Source: Zantedeschia hybrid cultivar
Lineage: Eukaryota > Streptophyta > Magnoliopsida > Alismatales > Araceae
DNA length: 64,000 nt
Assembly: GCA_030544215.1 (NCBI GenBank)
Contig: JARZZO010000011.1
Coordinates: 14,308,001 to 14,372,000, forward strand
Reading direction: 5' to 3'
Every line of letters begins with the position of its first letter. Positions within the stretch are counted from its first letter, which is position 1. The notes below the pieces were generated by a model that saw nothing but the letters and a program-made list of their open reading frames with translations, did no database searches and was not told the origin of the DNA. Shown one piece after another: positions 24,270-37,900 of the stretch. The translations under genes were made by a program, and so were the position numbers.

Positions 24270-25899
24270 TAATGCATAAAATGTGTCCTTAAGTTGATCT
24301 TTGTAGTTTATGAGATTATTTTTCTACAATGATTCCAAATCTAAAATAGTTGTCTCAATAAAAACAAAAAAGCTATCATAGTTCACAATTATTGACATTA
24401 AGAAAAAAAAAGTGAGTCTATTGGCAATTGAATTGTTTCAACTTTAGAAAAGTTGTACATACTTGGCCAAGTAAGCTATCCAACCAAAAAAATTGAAACA
24501 TTTAATTAAAAAATAGTTAGTTTAATTCAATCATATGAAAATTAATTATAATCTATAATAATAAATTAAATGTGTTTTACTGTGCTAGTTCAGATTTTAA
24601 GTTGTTTTAGTGCTCAAATACAAATTTTAAGTGATTAGTCTAAAATAAACTCACTTGAGGGGCTCATTTACTTTATCATTGATACGAATTTTCAAAAATA
24701 TTGAAAATTATACACATAACACACAGAGAAACTAAAATTTGATGAATGAAAGTATATATATTTATAAAAATTTTGTATGACACAATTATAACTACTTATC
24801 TTCGTCTCTAAATGATTTTTTTTTTCATATATTATTATCAACTAAAATTCATTTTTCTAATGACCTTTGATGGTATTATAATCATTACTGAGTGGTATAA
24901 GAATTGTGGATGATGCATAAAAAAAATGTGGACCTTTTATTTTGAATTTTTTTGTATATTTGCATTCATCATAAAAACTAAAAAATTATCACTTTTCTAA
25001 ATAATCTTCTTTGCTATTTTTATTATATGAAAAATAATCACAAATTTACCTTTATTTTAACAAAGTATCCAAACATAACCACTTTTAAATTTAATTATAT
25101 TTGAATTAATCATTAATTTTGATTTCAATAAATGAAAATAGATTTCCTATTAGTTTTTTTTTTTCTATTCTTCTTCTTCTTCTTCCTCCTCCTCCTCTCT
25201 CCCTCTAAGTAGATAAGTGATAAATTAATAAGTTAACTAGCATACAAATAAAGTATGCATAAAATAAGGATGCACGTAATAACTTAGTAGTAGTCAACTA
25301 TCTCTTTCATCTTGGAAAAGGGTACAATAAGAATAAAGGAAACATGTAATAATATAATGGTACTCAATTATTCATTTCATCTTGAAGAGTTGGGTTCTAT
25401 TTTTTTCCTTTTATGTGTTAAAAAATGTCTTTAATTCCTCGAACTATACAATGCACAATTATTATCCATTCATGTGGTGAAAAATTCACCTGCGTAGAGT
25501 ATTTTGTTGATTGAAATATCCCTAGATAATCATCACATTTTATCTTTACTTTTGAGCAAATTATCCGAATGATCTATCATAATGATCAGGACCAATGAGC
25601 TATCGAGCCCAAACAATGCTATATATAAAATATTTTAATATATATATAAAATATTTAACTTGATTAACAAATTTAAAATAATTTTCATGTAATAAAAATA
25701 AAAATATATGTATATATAAAGTCGCAATTCCATAATTTACTTTATATCAAGATTATACATGTAGAAAAATTCTTTATTTTATTTAAGATAGTATTTATTG
25801 ATACTTACAGTAAGCCAAAGCTAATATGCTATGTTATTGTCATAGATTAGTTGTATACATCTATTTAATTAGATCATTTATATGTAACAAACTAGAAAG

Positions 25900-26200
25900 C
25901 AAATCACAAATAAGAGAGAGAGAGAGAGAGATGGCACATATTTACGTTGTTCGACAATAACCTACATTATCAAAGTCCATCTCCTTCACTACCAGCTTTA
26001 CACTATTATCTCAAAAAAATACAAATATAAAATAGCAATGCAAGCAAGAGCCACTAATTGATTTCTCTGTTATTTTACATCCTTATAGTACATTTTACTT
26101 CAAAACAGTCTTAACATACGTCTGAACTTGTTTGCATCGTAGTGGTATCAATACTTTTGGTCTTGATGCCAACATCATAGTCGTTCCAGAGATTTGATCT
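25900..26200 (+). other. Possible copia LTR fragment
   Basis: An (AG)n run (25913-25931) is followed by GATGGCACATATTTACGTTGTTCG. This resembles the TTTACGTGGTTCGG motif common in plant copia LTR regions. No LTR ends were found. Confidence 0.25.
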
Positions 26201-27519
26201 TCTAGGGTGTCGACACCTATTAGTTCTAGTATTGGCACTACTGGCACTACTCTCTTGATCCACCCGCACCTTAAATATGTACTCGAATGCCAGAGGAAAT
26301 CTCTCCGACCACTCCAAAAGTTAAGATATCTTCTAAATATGAGACATAACATCAACACAACTTATCTCCACTTGAATTCTTTTACTATTATTTCTTCATA
26401 AGATTCTCACAAAATATGAAATAGATGGAAGGATTGCATTAACTTGTACCATCTACCTTTTTTTTAAATGAAATTTTTGAGAGAATCAAAAACCTTAATG
26501 AGACTTAGACTATTTGTTTACAGTGTTAATCTTTTCAATTTCTCCTATAATATGATATCTTGAAACCCTAACTCATAATGAAAATAGGTAGAAACCAACA
26601 ATTATTTCAATATACTTTTAAGCAAGTATATAAGCTCACAAATTCTCTAGAAATACTAACAGATGACTAATATTTCTTAAACGAGAAAAAGAAACTGAGA
26701 TTTATTGGAAAACAAATAACTTTCAGAGATAAAGAAGGCACTTATTTGGGTTCATATGTCATTTTAAAAAAGAAGGATAGCATAAGAACTCACTATTAGA
26801 ACAGTAATGTTGTCTAATATTATAATTTTTTTTTAAACAAGTTTTATCCTTTTGTAAAATGATTAAGTGACATAGTAAGTAATATTGTGAATAGACTTTT
26901 CTAAATCTCTTTTTTACTTTTTACGTGTTAAACCTTGCTATACTAATAGGAATTGAAATTTAAAAGATGTAGATATCTTCATCACTTAAATATGATTTTT
27001 TAAAAAATTAACACAAATAGAGAGTAATTGCATTGTCACCATTTTGTGTTAAACTTAAGTTCAAAGAATCCCATTCCTTAATAATGTCTTTTTTACTTAA
27101 TCTTTTAAATTATTTTGTGTCTCCAAACACATCAAAGAATATTGTACCTGCATTGTCCCCATCATTTCAAAGGTAAATGACCCATTCATCCTTCTTCAAT
27201 GTGTATGGGGGTGTAAAGTAGCCCATAGAATTAGGTCCAAAAGATCTCATTCCTATTATTAATATTTTAAAAATGTGTTAGTAAATTATGTTAAACAATA
27301 GTGTTCCAATACATATTTTTAAAAAATTTACCCATAAAATTTTAATAAAAAATATGCTTGATTTGTTGAAAAAGTTTTAAATTCTCAGTCTCACTGGAAA
27401 AAATGTTAAAGTCTTACATTAAAAGTGCAATATTTAAAATATCATAAATTACATTACTTGAATGTGGTAAAAATACCCATATAAAAAATTAAAAAATTCA
27501 ATTTTTTGATCGATTATGT

Positions 27520-27900
27520 TTATTTGCTAGCCACGTTGGGCATGTGACGTATAGAGAAGAGTTATGACTTTTGTGGGAAGTCCTACGTTGAATGCGGTTT
27601 CTAATCGCATATCCTCTTCCCACCCCTTTTTAACTATTACATCCTCCTTTTGAATGAGAAAAGTGAGACATATATATAGAGAAGAAAGAGAAACATGAAC
27701 ACAACATCAAGAGATCGTACTTCTTCTTTTCCCTTCTCTCTAAAGACTCTCTCTCTCTGTACAGGTTGCTCTCAAAGAAGCCATCACCCAAGTGCTTGGG
27801 TCTTGAAACATAAAACTAAGGAAGACACCCACCTCGTGGTTTTCTTCCTCGTCCTCTCGAAGTCTTCATCATTCATCTCCGTACGTCGCCGTGAAGGTAA
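27520..27900 (+). promoter_or_regulatory. Promoter-like segment, perhaps from an LTR
   Basis: GGAAGTCCTACGTTGAATGC, then a TATATATAG box (about 27668), then a 70-codon open frame from 27695 ending at a possible donor (GAAG-GTAATC, about 27897). The arrangement resembles the promoter part of a copia LTR. It could also be a stray first exon. Nothing downstream continues a protein I know. Confidence 0.22.
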
Positions 27901-29565
27901 TCACTAACCCCTCGCCATGATCTGTCTCCATACATGCTTTCACTTTCGTCTTGTTGTTTTGTTGCATGGAGGTTTTACAACAATTTGCACTAATATAATA
28001 TCTTGGTTGGTCTCCCTAACTTATCAATAGGTGATTTTTTCATTATATTCTTATTTAAGATTCATGTAGAATTGAAAATAAAGGAGGTAAAGAGAATGTC
28101 ATGTTTTGATTAATAGTAACAGACAAAAATACTCTTAAGTCGACTGATATTGACATGGTGTCGATAATCTGATTGTTATACGTACACTTTTTTTTTCCTT
28201 TATTCTAGATTTACTTCATTTTATCTTTCACTCACAATTTTATCTTTCTCCCGCTCAATACTCTTTTTCTTCTTTATCCTATAAGGCAATCAATTATAAA
28301 TTGTAAACAAGAAGATGAATCGGTGAAGTCTTTTTAGAATGTATAATCATCTTTAGATCTTTAGAATGTATAATTATGTTTAGGTCTCTTATTTAATATT
28401 TTTTCTTAAAAATTCTTTATATAAGCTATTGGCACATTTGAAAATATAGTGAATTATAAATTGTCGGCTTATCAACAATTGAAATTTTTTAAAAATATAT
28501 AATCCAATCCAAATGCACCAACATGCCTTAGCTTGCATGCAAGAGAAATTTTAAAGAAGAAGGTAGTGCTATTTGAGAAGAAGAGTGAGAAAGTAGAGAT
28601 TTTAATGTTGGTGATTTTTTCAAGCTTGTGGATCTTATATTATAATAAGAATCCACTTTATTTTTTCAAAAGCTCAATTTAGGTTACTCTTGAAAGTAAG
28701 AGTAAAGGTATCCATCATTTCATGTCCATCTCCCTCTTCTCATTAAAATTTAATTTTGAAGTAGAAAATAATTTTTCAGAACATTAAATGAGAGTGTCGA
28801 CACTTGTCTTCTTTCTCTTATTCTCCAATGATTAGAATCCAAATACTGTCCACATTTTCAAACAGAGATTTTATCAAAGAAATTTGCCTCTACCCCCTTC
28901 ATTAATGCAAAGATAGAAAAATCACAAAAGTTGATAACTTATAACTTTTCAAAAATAAAGAGAGATAATGAAAAGCTTCCCAATATTCTTTTCTCTCTCT
29001 ACATTTGAAGTCCATAGATTTTGAAAAAATTCAAACTTTCTCATCTATTGAATGTTTTATCTCTTCCTTGTCTCTTTATTTTTATTTTTTTACCAATGAA
29101 ATCTAACTCTTATAGAGGTTCACATAGGTTGTGATACAAAAGAGATAATGTCTATAATATTTAAAAGCTACGTTAGTCCAATTTTTCAATGAACGTCAAA
29201 GAAAAGAGTAAGAAATGACAACAAAAGACATTAATACTAGTCTTGTTCATCAAAAAAAGAAAGTGCAGTAGAGTAAACTGCATCTTCATAATTCATAATT
29301 TGTAAACACTTAAATAAGATTTTAAGATTGTACTTTGAAAACATAAGACGAAAAATATGAAAATAAGAGATAAAACGAGATCCTTTGAACCTCCCCTCCT
29401 ACACCTTTATGCGTCTCCAGACATATAGGAGAAGGATAAATGGGTCATTTGTCTTTGAAATAATTGAGCCATACACATTCACCTCCGCCCCCATGTATTT
29501 AAAGATGCACAAGGGAAAGCTCTAAAGGATCTCATTCTATAAGAGATTTTTCACAATTTATTTTT

Positions 29566-30295
29566 TAAAAGTATTAGCAAATATCATTTGATAGATTTTG
29601 TCTAAAATGATTTTTTAAAATCAAAAGTACTAAAAAGGGTTAGGAACAAGAATTGCAAAGTCAATTTTGTCCTAAATTAATTTTTTATCAATTATTGATA
29701 AAATATAATATTATCTAACAAAATTATAGATATAAGAATTACATAACGAATGCTCTTGGTTTAACAAATATTCACCCATAGGTCGTGAAAGAAACTACAA
29801 GAGTTCTTCCCATGAAATCTACGTTTTAGAATACACAATGATTCTTATCAGATAGTAGTCATAGATTGGAAGAGAGAAGAGATAATTAAATGCTCAAAAG
29901 GTCCAACTCCATTTTTCTTTCTACTCTTTATTTTATAATAGATCATGCCCACTGGGAGATGAAGGGATAAGGTACATTTTGTATCATTTTCAATTCTTCT
30001 TTTGTAATTCCATAACATATCAGGTAATGGGACTGTTTAAAGTGTAACTTTACACTTCTTTTTGAATATTGGGATTCACCTACTTCCACTTGCTATCATT
30101 TTCTCATGCATGAATCTCTTTTATGGTATTTGTTAATGGGCCAAGACTATATTTTTAATATAGAAAGTATTATCAAATATCATTAGAGAGATTTTATTTA
30201 AAATCAACTTTATAATCAAAGTATTAAAAAGGGTTAAGAACAAGAATTGCAAAGTAGATTTCTCAAAAATCAGCTTCTTATCAATCATTGGAGAG
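29566..30295 (+). repeat. Pair of diverged direct repeats of about 130 bp
   Basis: About 29566-29700 and 30165-30295 share AAAGTATTA(G/T)CAAATATCAT and then AAAAAGGGTTA(G/A)GAACAAGAAT. They are about 600 bp apart and may be two copies of an old dispersed repeat. Confidence 0.65.
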
Positions 30296-31649
30296 AGAGA
30301 AATTTTCGTTGCTAATAAAATAAATTAGAAACTCTCATTTGAGTGGTGAAAGATCAAAAGTGAGATTTGAAATAATATTCACCAAAATGTCTATTGTTTT
30401 GCTTAAAGGATAAAAAGGCAATGATTTTAGTCCATTCTTCATAATCTAATTATTAGAATCTATTTCACTTTTTCAAAAGTTAACATTTTTTAGTTTTTTA
30501 TTTTATTTTTCTCTCTCCTATTTGAAAATGCGTATCGGATTCCAATCATTAAAATCCAACTTGTATGGGTTGCTGAATATTGCTATATTTATGTTTAAAC
30601 TCTTAAACATTCCTCTAAGTTTTAGATAGCTTATTACAAGTTGATCAATAATATACAATTTTCATTAACTTTTAAAATATATATTAATAATCAGATGTAT
30701 AAAATTTATATAGAGATGATTTTACTACTTTTATGTCTAAATATCTTATTTTTAATAATTTACAATATCCAATATGCATGTCCATGTTGACACTTAACAC
30801 CTGTATTTATATCATTTATATCATAGACATCATAGTGACAAATGTCTTTTTTTTAACTTTATATCTTTTAGGAAAATTTAAAAATTTGATAAGATATACG
30901 TCTATTTATTGGTACTACTCGTGACCTCTTTGTTTGCACTTTTAAATTATCTTGACTAGTAAGTTAAGTTCGAATTTGGGGTGATTTTTTTACTATTTAT
31001 TTTTAATTTTTTTAAATCTACATTATGAAGAAATAATAAATATGATGGTGCCAAACATTCCTTTTTCAATTTTTTAACTTTTAAAAGAAACCAAAAACTT
31101 AATGGGACATATGTCCATTTGTTTATGCTTCCTAAAACAACTTCTTCATAAAAATGAGACTTTTGAAATCTGACTTATTAGTACAAATAAATACAACTTT
31201 AGAATCTATTTTGTTTTATATAAAATAAATTGTGTGAAGGACTTTTCTTAAAAAGTGTAGTTCAATAACTTTCTAATAATTTGAAAAATTATAGTAAATA
31301 AAATCTTAATTTGTTAACCATCTCTCTTCGTGATACCCTATATGTCAAAATTGCGAAAAAAGAGGGTCATTAAGTTAAGATTTTTTATAACGAAATTTTT
31401 TTGGATCGCCAAATAAGTCATCGTGATATATTTATCAAAAAAATCTTTTGTACAATGTATTAGAACCCAAGGCTGGCCTTCCAACTCCTTCCCCACCTAC
31501 TCCCCACGTTTTGCTTCAGAGGAAATGGCAAATCATAGCTAAAACTCAAGTTAGGGTCCTTTAAATAGGAATGATTTAGTTAGTCTAGCTAGTCTCACCA
31601 TAATTAATTAGATGAGTTTAAATCTATTATTTCTAACCATCCAAGTTAC

Positions 31650-31760
31650 ACTAACTTTAACTAAAGTTAATACTAACTTTACCATCTCACTAACTTTAAC
31701 CAAGGTTAATACTAACTTTACCATCCCACTAACTTTAACCAAGGTTAACACACACCCATT
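31650..31760 (+). repeat. 39-bp tandem repeat, about 2.6 copies
   Basis: ACTAACTTTAAC(T/C)AA starts at 31650, 31689 and 31728. Each unit holds a self-complementary AACTTTAACCAAGGTTAA-type core. Confidence 0.85.
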
Positions 31761-34751
31761 TGGATAGAATTTTGAGTATGTTCTTATCTCCTCACTAATT
31801 TGTTTCCTAGAATACCCCTTATCATTTCAACCAATTCCTATTACACGACCACTATCTAATAAATTACTAAGTGAAACTATAATCGGTGTTGAAGTGCATT
31901 TAGAAATATTTTTTTGGAGGGGTTCCAAAATCTCGATGGACTTTGATCGTTTTTAAATATTTTAACATGTCTCGATTCTCGGTTCAAATTAATTATTGGG
32001 ATGAGGAGAGAGAAAAGTTGTACATGCCCTTAATATGTAAATTAGCATCATAATTCTACTCCGAAATTAGGGATGCTACATAGATGTCATATGAGGAATA
32101 GAGGATGAACTGCCATGCGACATTGTCTTTTATTAATAAATACAATATACACCTTAAGGGGATTACATCTATAACAAAAAAAATTCTTTGATACTCGAAG
32201 ATCCCCTAATCCAAAACATAAAATAATGAGAGTAAGAGATGTCAGCTTCCTTATATTTCCTATTATTGCCCTGCTTTTAACTCTAATTTTTTTGAAAATT
32301 TGAGTTAGTAAATAACATGAATACCCAACTCAGTAAATATTTTACTTTTACATATGGTGAAACTTATAACAATTGACTGGACGCAATAGATAGTAGGGAT
32401 CATAGTTTAACTAAATGAAACGACAAATTTTTGACAAAACGGTCAAATCTTTGAAGGCATCATCTGATAGTAGAATTCAAATTTTAACAGAACGGATGTA
32501 TTTTCAAAGAGAGATTATCATATATCAAAAATCAGACTTTTAGATAATGGACATATATCTCTTAATCACAATTTTGGTAAGCCAAACACAATAGAATCAG
32601 GGCACTGTGCATATTGGAGATCGTAATATTACCTAAATCAGAACAGTTGTGACGTTATGTATCGTCGTCTTACGGTTTCACTAGTCAGAATTTAGGATTT
32701 TTCAAAGCGAGTTAAAATATCAGCAACAATATTAAATTAGAAATAACTAGAAATAAGTCTTAGGAATTAGAGTCAAAGTTAGTGGCAAAAGAACAACTCT
32801 ATATTAGAAGCAAAGAAAAGAACAAGCTAGTAGTCAGTGATTAGAGTTAGAGTTGATAGAAAATAAATCAAATTAGAGATTAAATCAAAGTCAAGAATTT
32901 AGAAGTTAGAGTTACGAATCAGAGTTTGAAAATAAAATTAGAGTTAAAATAACTATACAAAGGTAAAGTTAGAATCACCATATAGAGGTAAATTGCTACT
33001 TATTCTGTCAACTATAGGACTCGCACAATGTATGACAATGCAAGAGTCTCTTAAGGACACTGCCTCTCTCCCTCTCTCTCCCCCCTTTTTTTCTTATATG
33101 GAATAAGAGGGAAAGCCTTCCTATTTATTGTGATAGGCAAACTTATGATGGAGACAAATGTCCCTTCCTAGATTTGAGATAAATATCCATTTGGAAACAA
33201 GTGCCAATTTGGATATAAATTATTTAAATTTGGGATAAGTATCCCTTGTTTAATAAAATTTAATTAGATTTAGGACGAGTGTCCATCTTTTAGATATGAC
33301 TACCCTTTACTATTAAATGATATCCTTTCTAATAACTATTAACGGTTAACAATGTCTTATCAATACTAGCATCCTTTACCAATAACCTTTGTTTATTATA
33401 TTTTAAATCCCTATAAAAATAGTTAATTATATTACCAACCTTGTAGTTTTGATATTTACATTTATATTTTTATATTTTATCTTTATATTTATACTTTTAC
33501 AATGTCTACATAAATGTTTTTAGCTAAAGTATGTTTCTTTCAACTATATTTAATTAAAGATTGGAGACATAAAGTAAGGTATAACAAAAGTCGCATATAG
33601 AATAATGTACTTGATTTCAAGGAATAGAGGTAAGCCTATTTTTAGGCATAGCACTTTTAGAAACAAAAATGTTATTTTGCTAATGGATAAAGTGCATGAC
33701 ATATATATTATAGTAAAATAATACAAGAGAATTTTATCTCTTCTCATCTACTTTCCAAATGAGATTCTTACTTTTCGTGCCATTATGAGCATTCATTTTC
33801 TTTGTAGTCACGTGATAGAATGCATCATGTTATTATAATCAAACTTTTGAAGTCCTGATAGTTAGGTGTTATTCTATTGACTTTATTCAAAAATAATTTT
33901 TGGGGGTCATACAAAAAGATATGATAGGTGATTTTAAATTATGTAGTTAAAATGTAAAAGTAGGTTTGAAATTTTATTTATAAAAGTCTCTTTTTTTGTT
34001 AACTTTAAAATGTTTCGTAAGTATTTTGATCCATTCTTTATAAAATTCTATTTGCCAATTATTGAAATCTATTTCTCTTTTTTTTTTTGACAAATGGATC
34101 CATTGGCCAATTATGTACATATATACAAGTGACTAGGGTTCAAATCCGGATAGAACTCGGTAGATTCTCCGGGAGGTATTTTCGAGTATTTTTATTTTTT
34201 CAAAATCTCATATATTTTTTTTTCCTTCGAAGGTTCACCTTACCACTTTTTAAAAAAGTCTCCACACTTCTGCCCAAAGATTTTAAATATTTGTAAAATT
34301 AAAACAAATCTTATTCATTTGGAAATATTGTTAAGATTTCAATTAATGGACCCTAGAATGAGTTTAGAAATATGTTTACGATGTTAGAATCTCCCAACAG
34401 TAAATGAGTGTTTTCAAACTAACTAGGCCTTGCCTCAGTTTTTATGAAGGGAAGATTATAAGAAAGGAGAGAGATAGACCAAAAAAAAGATGAAAAAGCT
34501 ATTTATAAGAAACGGGTTTTATATCACTTTTCACGGTACGGTCGTACCAATAAAACTAGGTTTCCTTCACGTTTGTAAAAGATGCCTGTGTTTTTAAACG
34601 GGCCACGATAAGAATTAAAAAATTCAACATTTTCCAGCAAACCAAACAACCGGCTGCATAAACCGGCGGCAACGGCTGCTGGCGAGAGAGATCTCGCTCG
34701 GCTGCTGTGCTCAGGGAAGAAGAAGAAGCCGCCGCCGCCTCACCGAGAGCT

Positions 34752-34969
34752 ATGCAGAAGTCGGTGCAGGCGTGGTTCGCCGGCGGCCCGAGCTCCGGCG
34801 ACCCCCTCCACCCCCCCTCCACCTCCTCCTCCCCCTCTCTCCTCGCCGACTGGAACTCCTACGCCGCATCCAAGTCTGCGGAGGATGACGGCGCCTCGTC
34901 GGCGCTGGGCTTCGACATCGAGGCCGCCGTGAGGACCGCCAACGACAAGGTCGCCGGGACCTTCAACGT
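34752..34969 (+). other. SFT2 exon 1
   Basis: Encodes residues 1-72 and two bases of codon 73. The donor is GTAAGC. It is GC-rich, with a GAA/GCC-rich 5' UTR just upstream. The Met at 34752 was chosen over an in-frame upstream Met at 34707 because the family starts MQK. Confidence 0.93.
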
Positions 34970-37900
34970 GTAAGCAAGGCCGTCCTTCTCGATCTCGCTG
35001 TGCTTTCCTGTTATAGAAGATCTGCTTCGTGGGTTGGTGTTAGGGTTTAGTCTGTAGTTCTGTTTTGTGGATGGGTGTTAGGGTTTCATTGGTTTTGTAG
35101 CCCTGTGTTTCTATTTTGGTATGATCTGTTTGCTTGGTGAGTTTTCTTCTGAAGATCGAGGGTTTCGTGTTTGTTCGCGTCTGCTGGGCACGGTTCTCGA
35201 CGTTTTTCCGGTCGGCTGATGCCGGGTGTTGTGTAGTGTAGAACGGTACTTGTTTAGATGTTTTAGGCTGGTGGTGGTTTTTACTGCAGCCTTTTCGGCT
35301 GTTTAAGTTGAGAGTGATGCTCATGAGTGTGATGATTATTTGAGTGATTCTGGTGTTTGGGTGGTTCTGTTTTGCCGGTGTTGATTTTTTTTTTTTAAAT
35401 CAATGAAGAGTTGGTACATGGTGATGGTCACATGTTGTGTCTGTATGGAGGGAGTGCCATTGTGGGATACATATGGAAGGCAACTGGCTAACTTGGAAAA
35501 CTCATCTGCTTTTGTCCTTGAAATAGCGGTATCAGATAATTTTGTGATGAAAAAAAATGGGCTTTCAACATTCTGATTGAGCCTTGAGCTATGGAAGCAT
35601 GGTGACACAAGCTTAGGCAGAGCTGATATTAACTAGTGACCGAACTTTTCTCTAGGATCCTAATCAAGCCATCAGTCCGGGAACCTCAGCTTTGCATACT
35701 CATGTAGGCTTAGGCTGCTGACTCTGGATGGTGTATGTTTTTTTTAGATGTTTGCATGTCTGACAGGCTGGTTGTTTTTACTGGCGATAGTGTGGGCTGG
35801 GTTTGTGTGTGTGTGCTGGGGGGGGGTGCAAAATGGTAAGATTCTTGAGAAGAATGGTAGGACTTCTTAGGGGTTTCTGCTTTCATTTATGATAAAAGTG
35901 TGGAAGTGGGACAGGCTTTTATGTAAGAGGAGGGATAATATTCTTCTATTTTGGGCTTTTTGGGTTAGGTCGGAGATTAGGGATGCAAGCGGAGCGAATA
36001 CGGATTGAATGTATCTGTATCTATATTTGTTTTCATATTTTATGTGCAAATACGAATTCAAATGCGAACAATCATTGGATTATAAACTTGATATTCATAT
36101 TTGCACTAAAGGAATACATATGTAAATCGGATACAATAAAAACTCATATGAAGTAGAAATAACCTTCCTTAAAAAGTAAAATTTTGAAAGTGTGATCAAC
36201 TTTTCAAGGTAAAAAAAATCTTGTTATAACATATGATTTTTCTTATTTTATAAGACTTAATGAATACAAATAATTAATATTCAAATACAGATTTTTTAGA
36301 ATTATATATATGTATATTTCAGAATAACCATATTTACCTCCACATTTAAAATGGATGTAAAATATATATATTTCATATTTGGTAAAACCAGGTTCAAATA
36401 CAGATACGAAATACATATACTTGTATTTTTTTGCATCCCTATTGGAGATTCTATCATCTTGGTGTGGATAGTTTTTTTTTGTACAAAGGACTGGCGATAT
36501 ACTTTATTTAATAAATTAGCGGTATCACTCATGTTCAAAGAAAAAAAAAGCACTGCTCATTGTGCAATATAGTTTGGAAAGTATAAAATCTAAATGTCCA
36601 AAACGTGTCCACAGGGTTGAAAATGGCTTTTCCCTTGTTCATTGCTAGAGGTTCTTAAATGCGTGGTATGGGAATGCTTAGATCTGTGCTTTATTTTGTA
36701 AATACAAGCTGGATTTTTGGCATTGTTCTATAGGTAATAAATGTTTACAAGAATCTGCCGTCCACTCTTGGAATGGGCAAACTGTTGTTCTTGTCCAAGT
36801 TTCAGATCTGCCTCTTTCGACATGATAATCTGTTCTTTCCAAGATATGGATGACTATTCCTCATCCAAACTTCCCAATTCTGCTATGGCAGAGTGATATG
36901 GTACTATGAGACATTTTCTATTGATCGTGACCACCTACTTCCTGATTGATCTATTGTGCACACATGTTTCCCCTGACCATTAACGACCAAACTTATTAAT
37001 AAGGAGGATTAGGAACATGTTCAGTGTTACAATTAACCGTTGTTAGTTTCTTTTTTTTCTTCTCCTTTTTCCATAAGAAAGTGATGTTTTATGATTTTTT
37101 GAGTCACAAGAGAAAAGAAAGCAATCAAATTTAGAGATAAAGGCATGTTCTTGTGTGTTTTTTCTTGTCTCCCGTAGTCTATTACAGGTTACCTCAAAAC
37201 CCATTTCCTGTTTAATCCTGTATATATTCTAATGTTGAACCGTCCCTCAAATAGTTTATAGGTGTTTTTCTGGTCAACAATGCTTTTCTTATCCAAGAGG
37301 GCTCTTGTCTAACCCGCTTGTACAAAGGGCACTGTGCATTCACGTACTTGAGGAAGTGCCAATGAAGCTGCTGACTGGGCTTTACTGACACTTTGGTTAT
37401 TTGTTCTCTAGGGTGTCTAAAGGAGTAAGGGAGTTACCTGGAAGCTTCCAGTCTGCTACTACCAATGTTCCCTCTGGGAAATCTCTCATGTACTTTGGGC
37501 TGCTGCTTGCATCTGGGGTTTTCTTCATTTTCATTGCATTCACGATGTTTCTTCCTGTCATGGTACTGATGCCACAGAAGTTTGCTATCTGTTTCACCAT
37601 TGGCTGTGCCTTTATTATTGGATCGTTCTTTGCACTTAAAGGTCCAAGGAATCAGCTTGCTCATATGTGCTCAAGAGAGGTATTTTATTGCAAAATTCTT
37701 CTTCATATTGAGGCATTTGTGATGTTTGAGCTTTAATTTCATTGAGTCATTCAGATGATTAGACAAGCTTTCAGTGTCATGTACTTTTCAACATGATAGA
37801 AGGAAGATAGTGATTTTCACTCGTATGAGACTGAATCAGCTGTCTACCGACTATAACTAAGTAGTCAAGGCTGAACAACTGTAGACATACTTTGATGTTG

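Larger units (their letters stand above)
21957..25900. other. AT-rich intergenic repeat DNA, no gene recognised
   Basis: No conserved protein or RNA gene is visible. About 22340-22740 is less AT-rich and may be an old transposon fragment. The rest consists of A/T-rich sequence with microsatellites, including (TTC)n/(CCT)n at about 25170-25198. Confidence 0.5.
26200..34750. other. AT-rich intergenic DNA with diverged repeats, no gene recognised
   Basis: No open frame carries recognisable motifs. Several copies of dispersed repeats can be matched within it and are listed separately. Composition is strongly AT-rich up to the GC-rich first exon of the SFT2 gene. Confidence 0.5.

Noticed and set aside
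34556..34822. Minus-strand frame overlapping SFT2 exon 1
   Set aside because: Antisense shadow of the GC-rich exon and 5' UTR.
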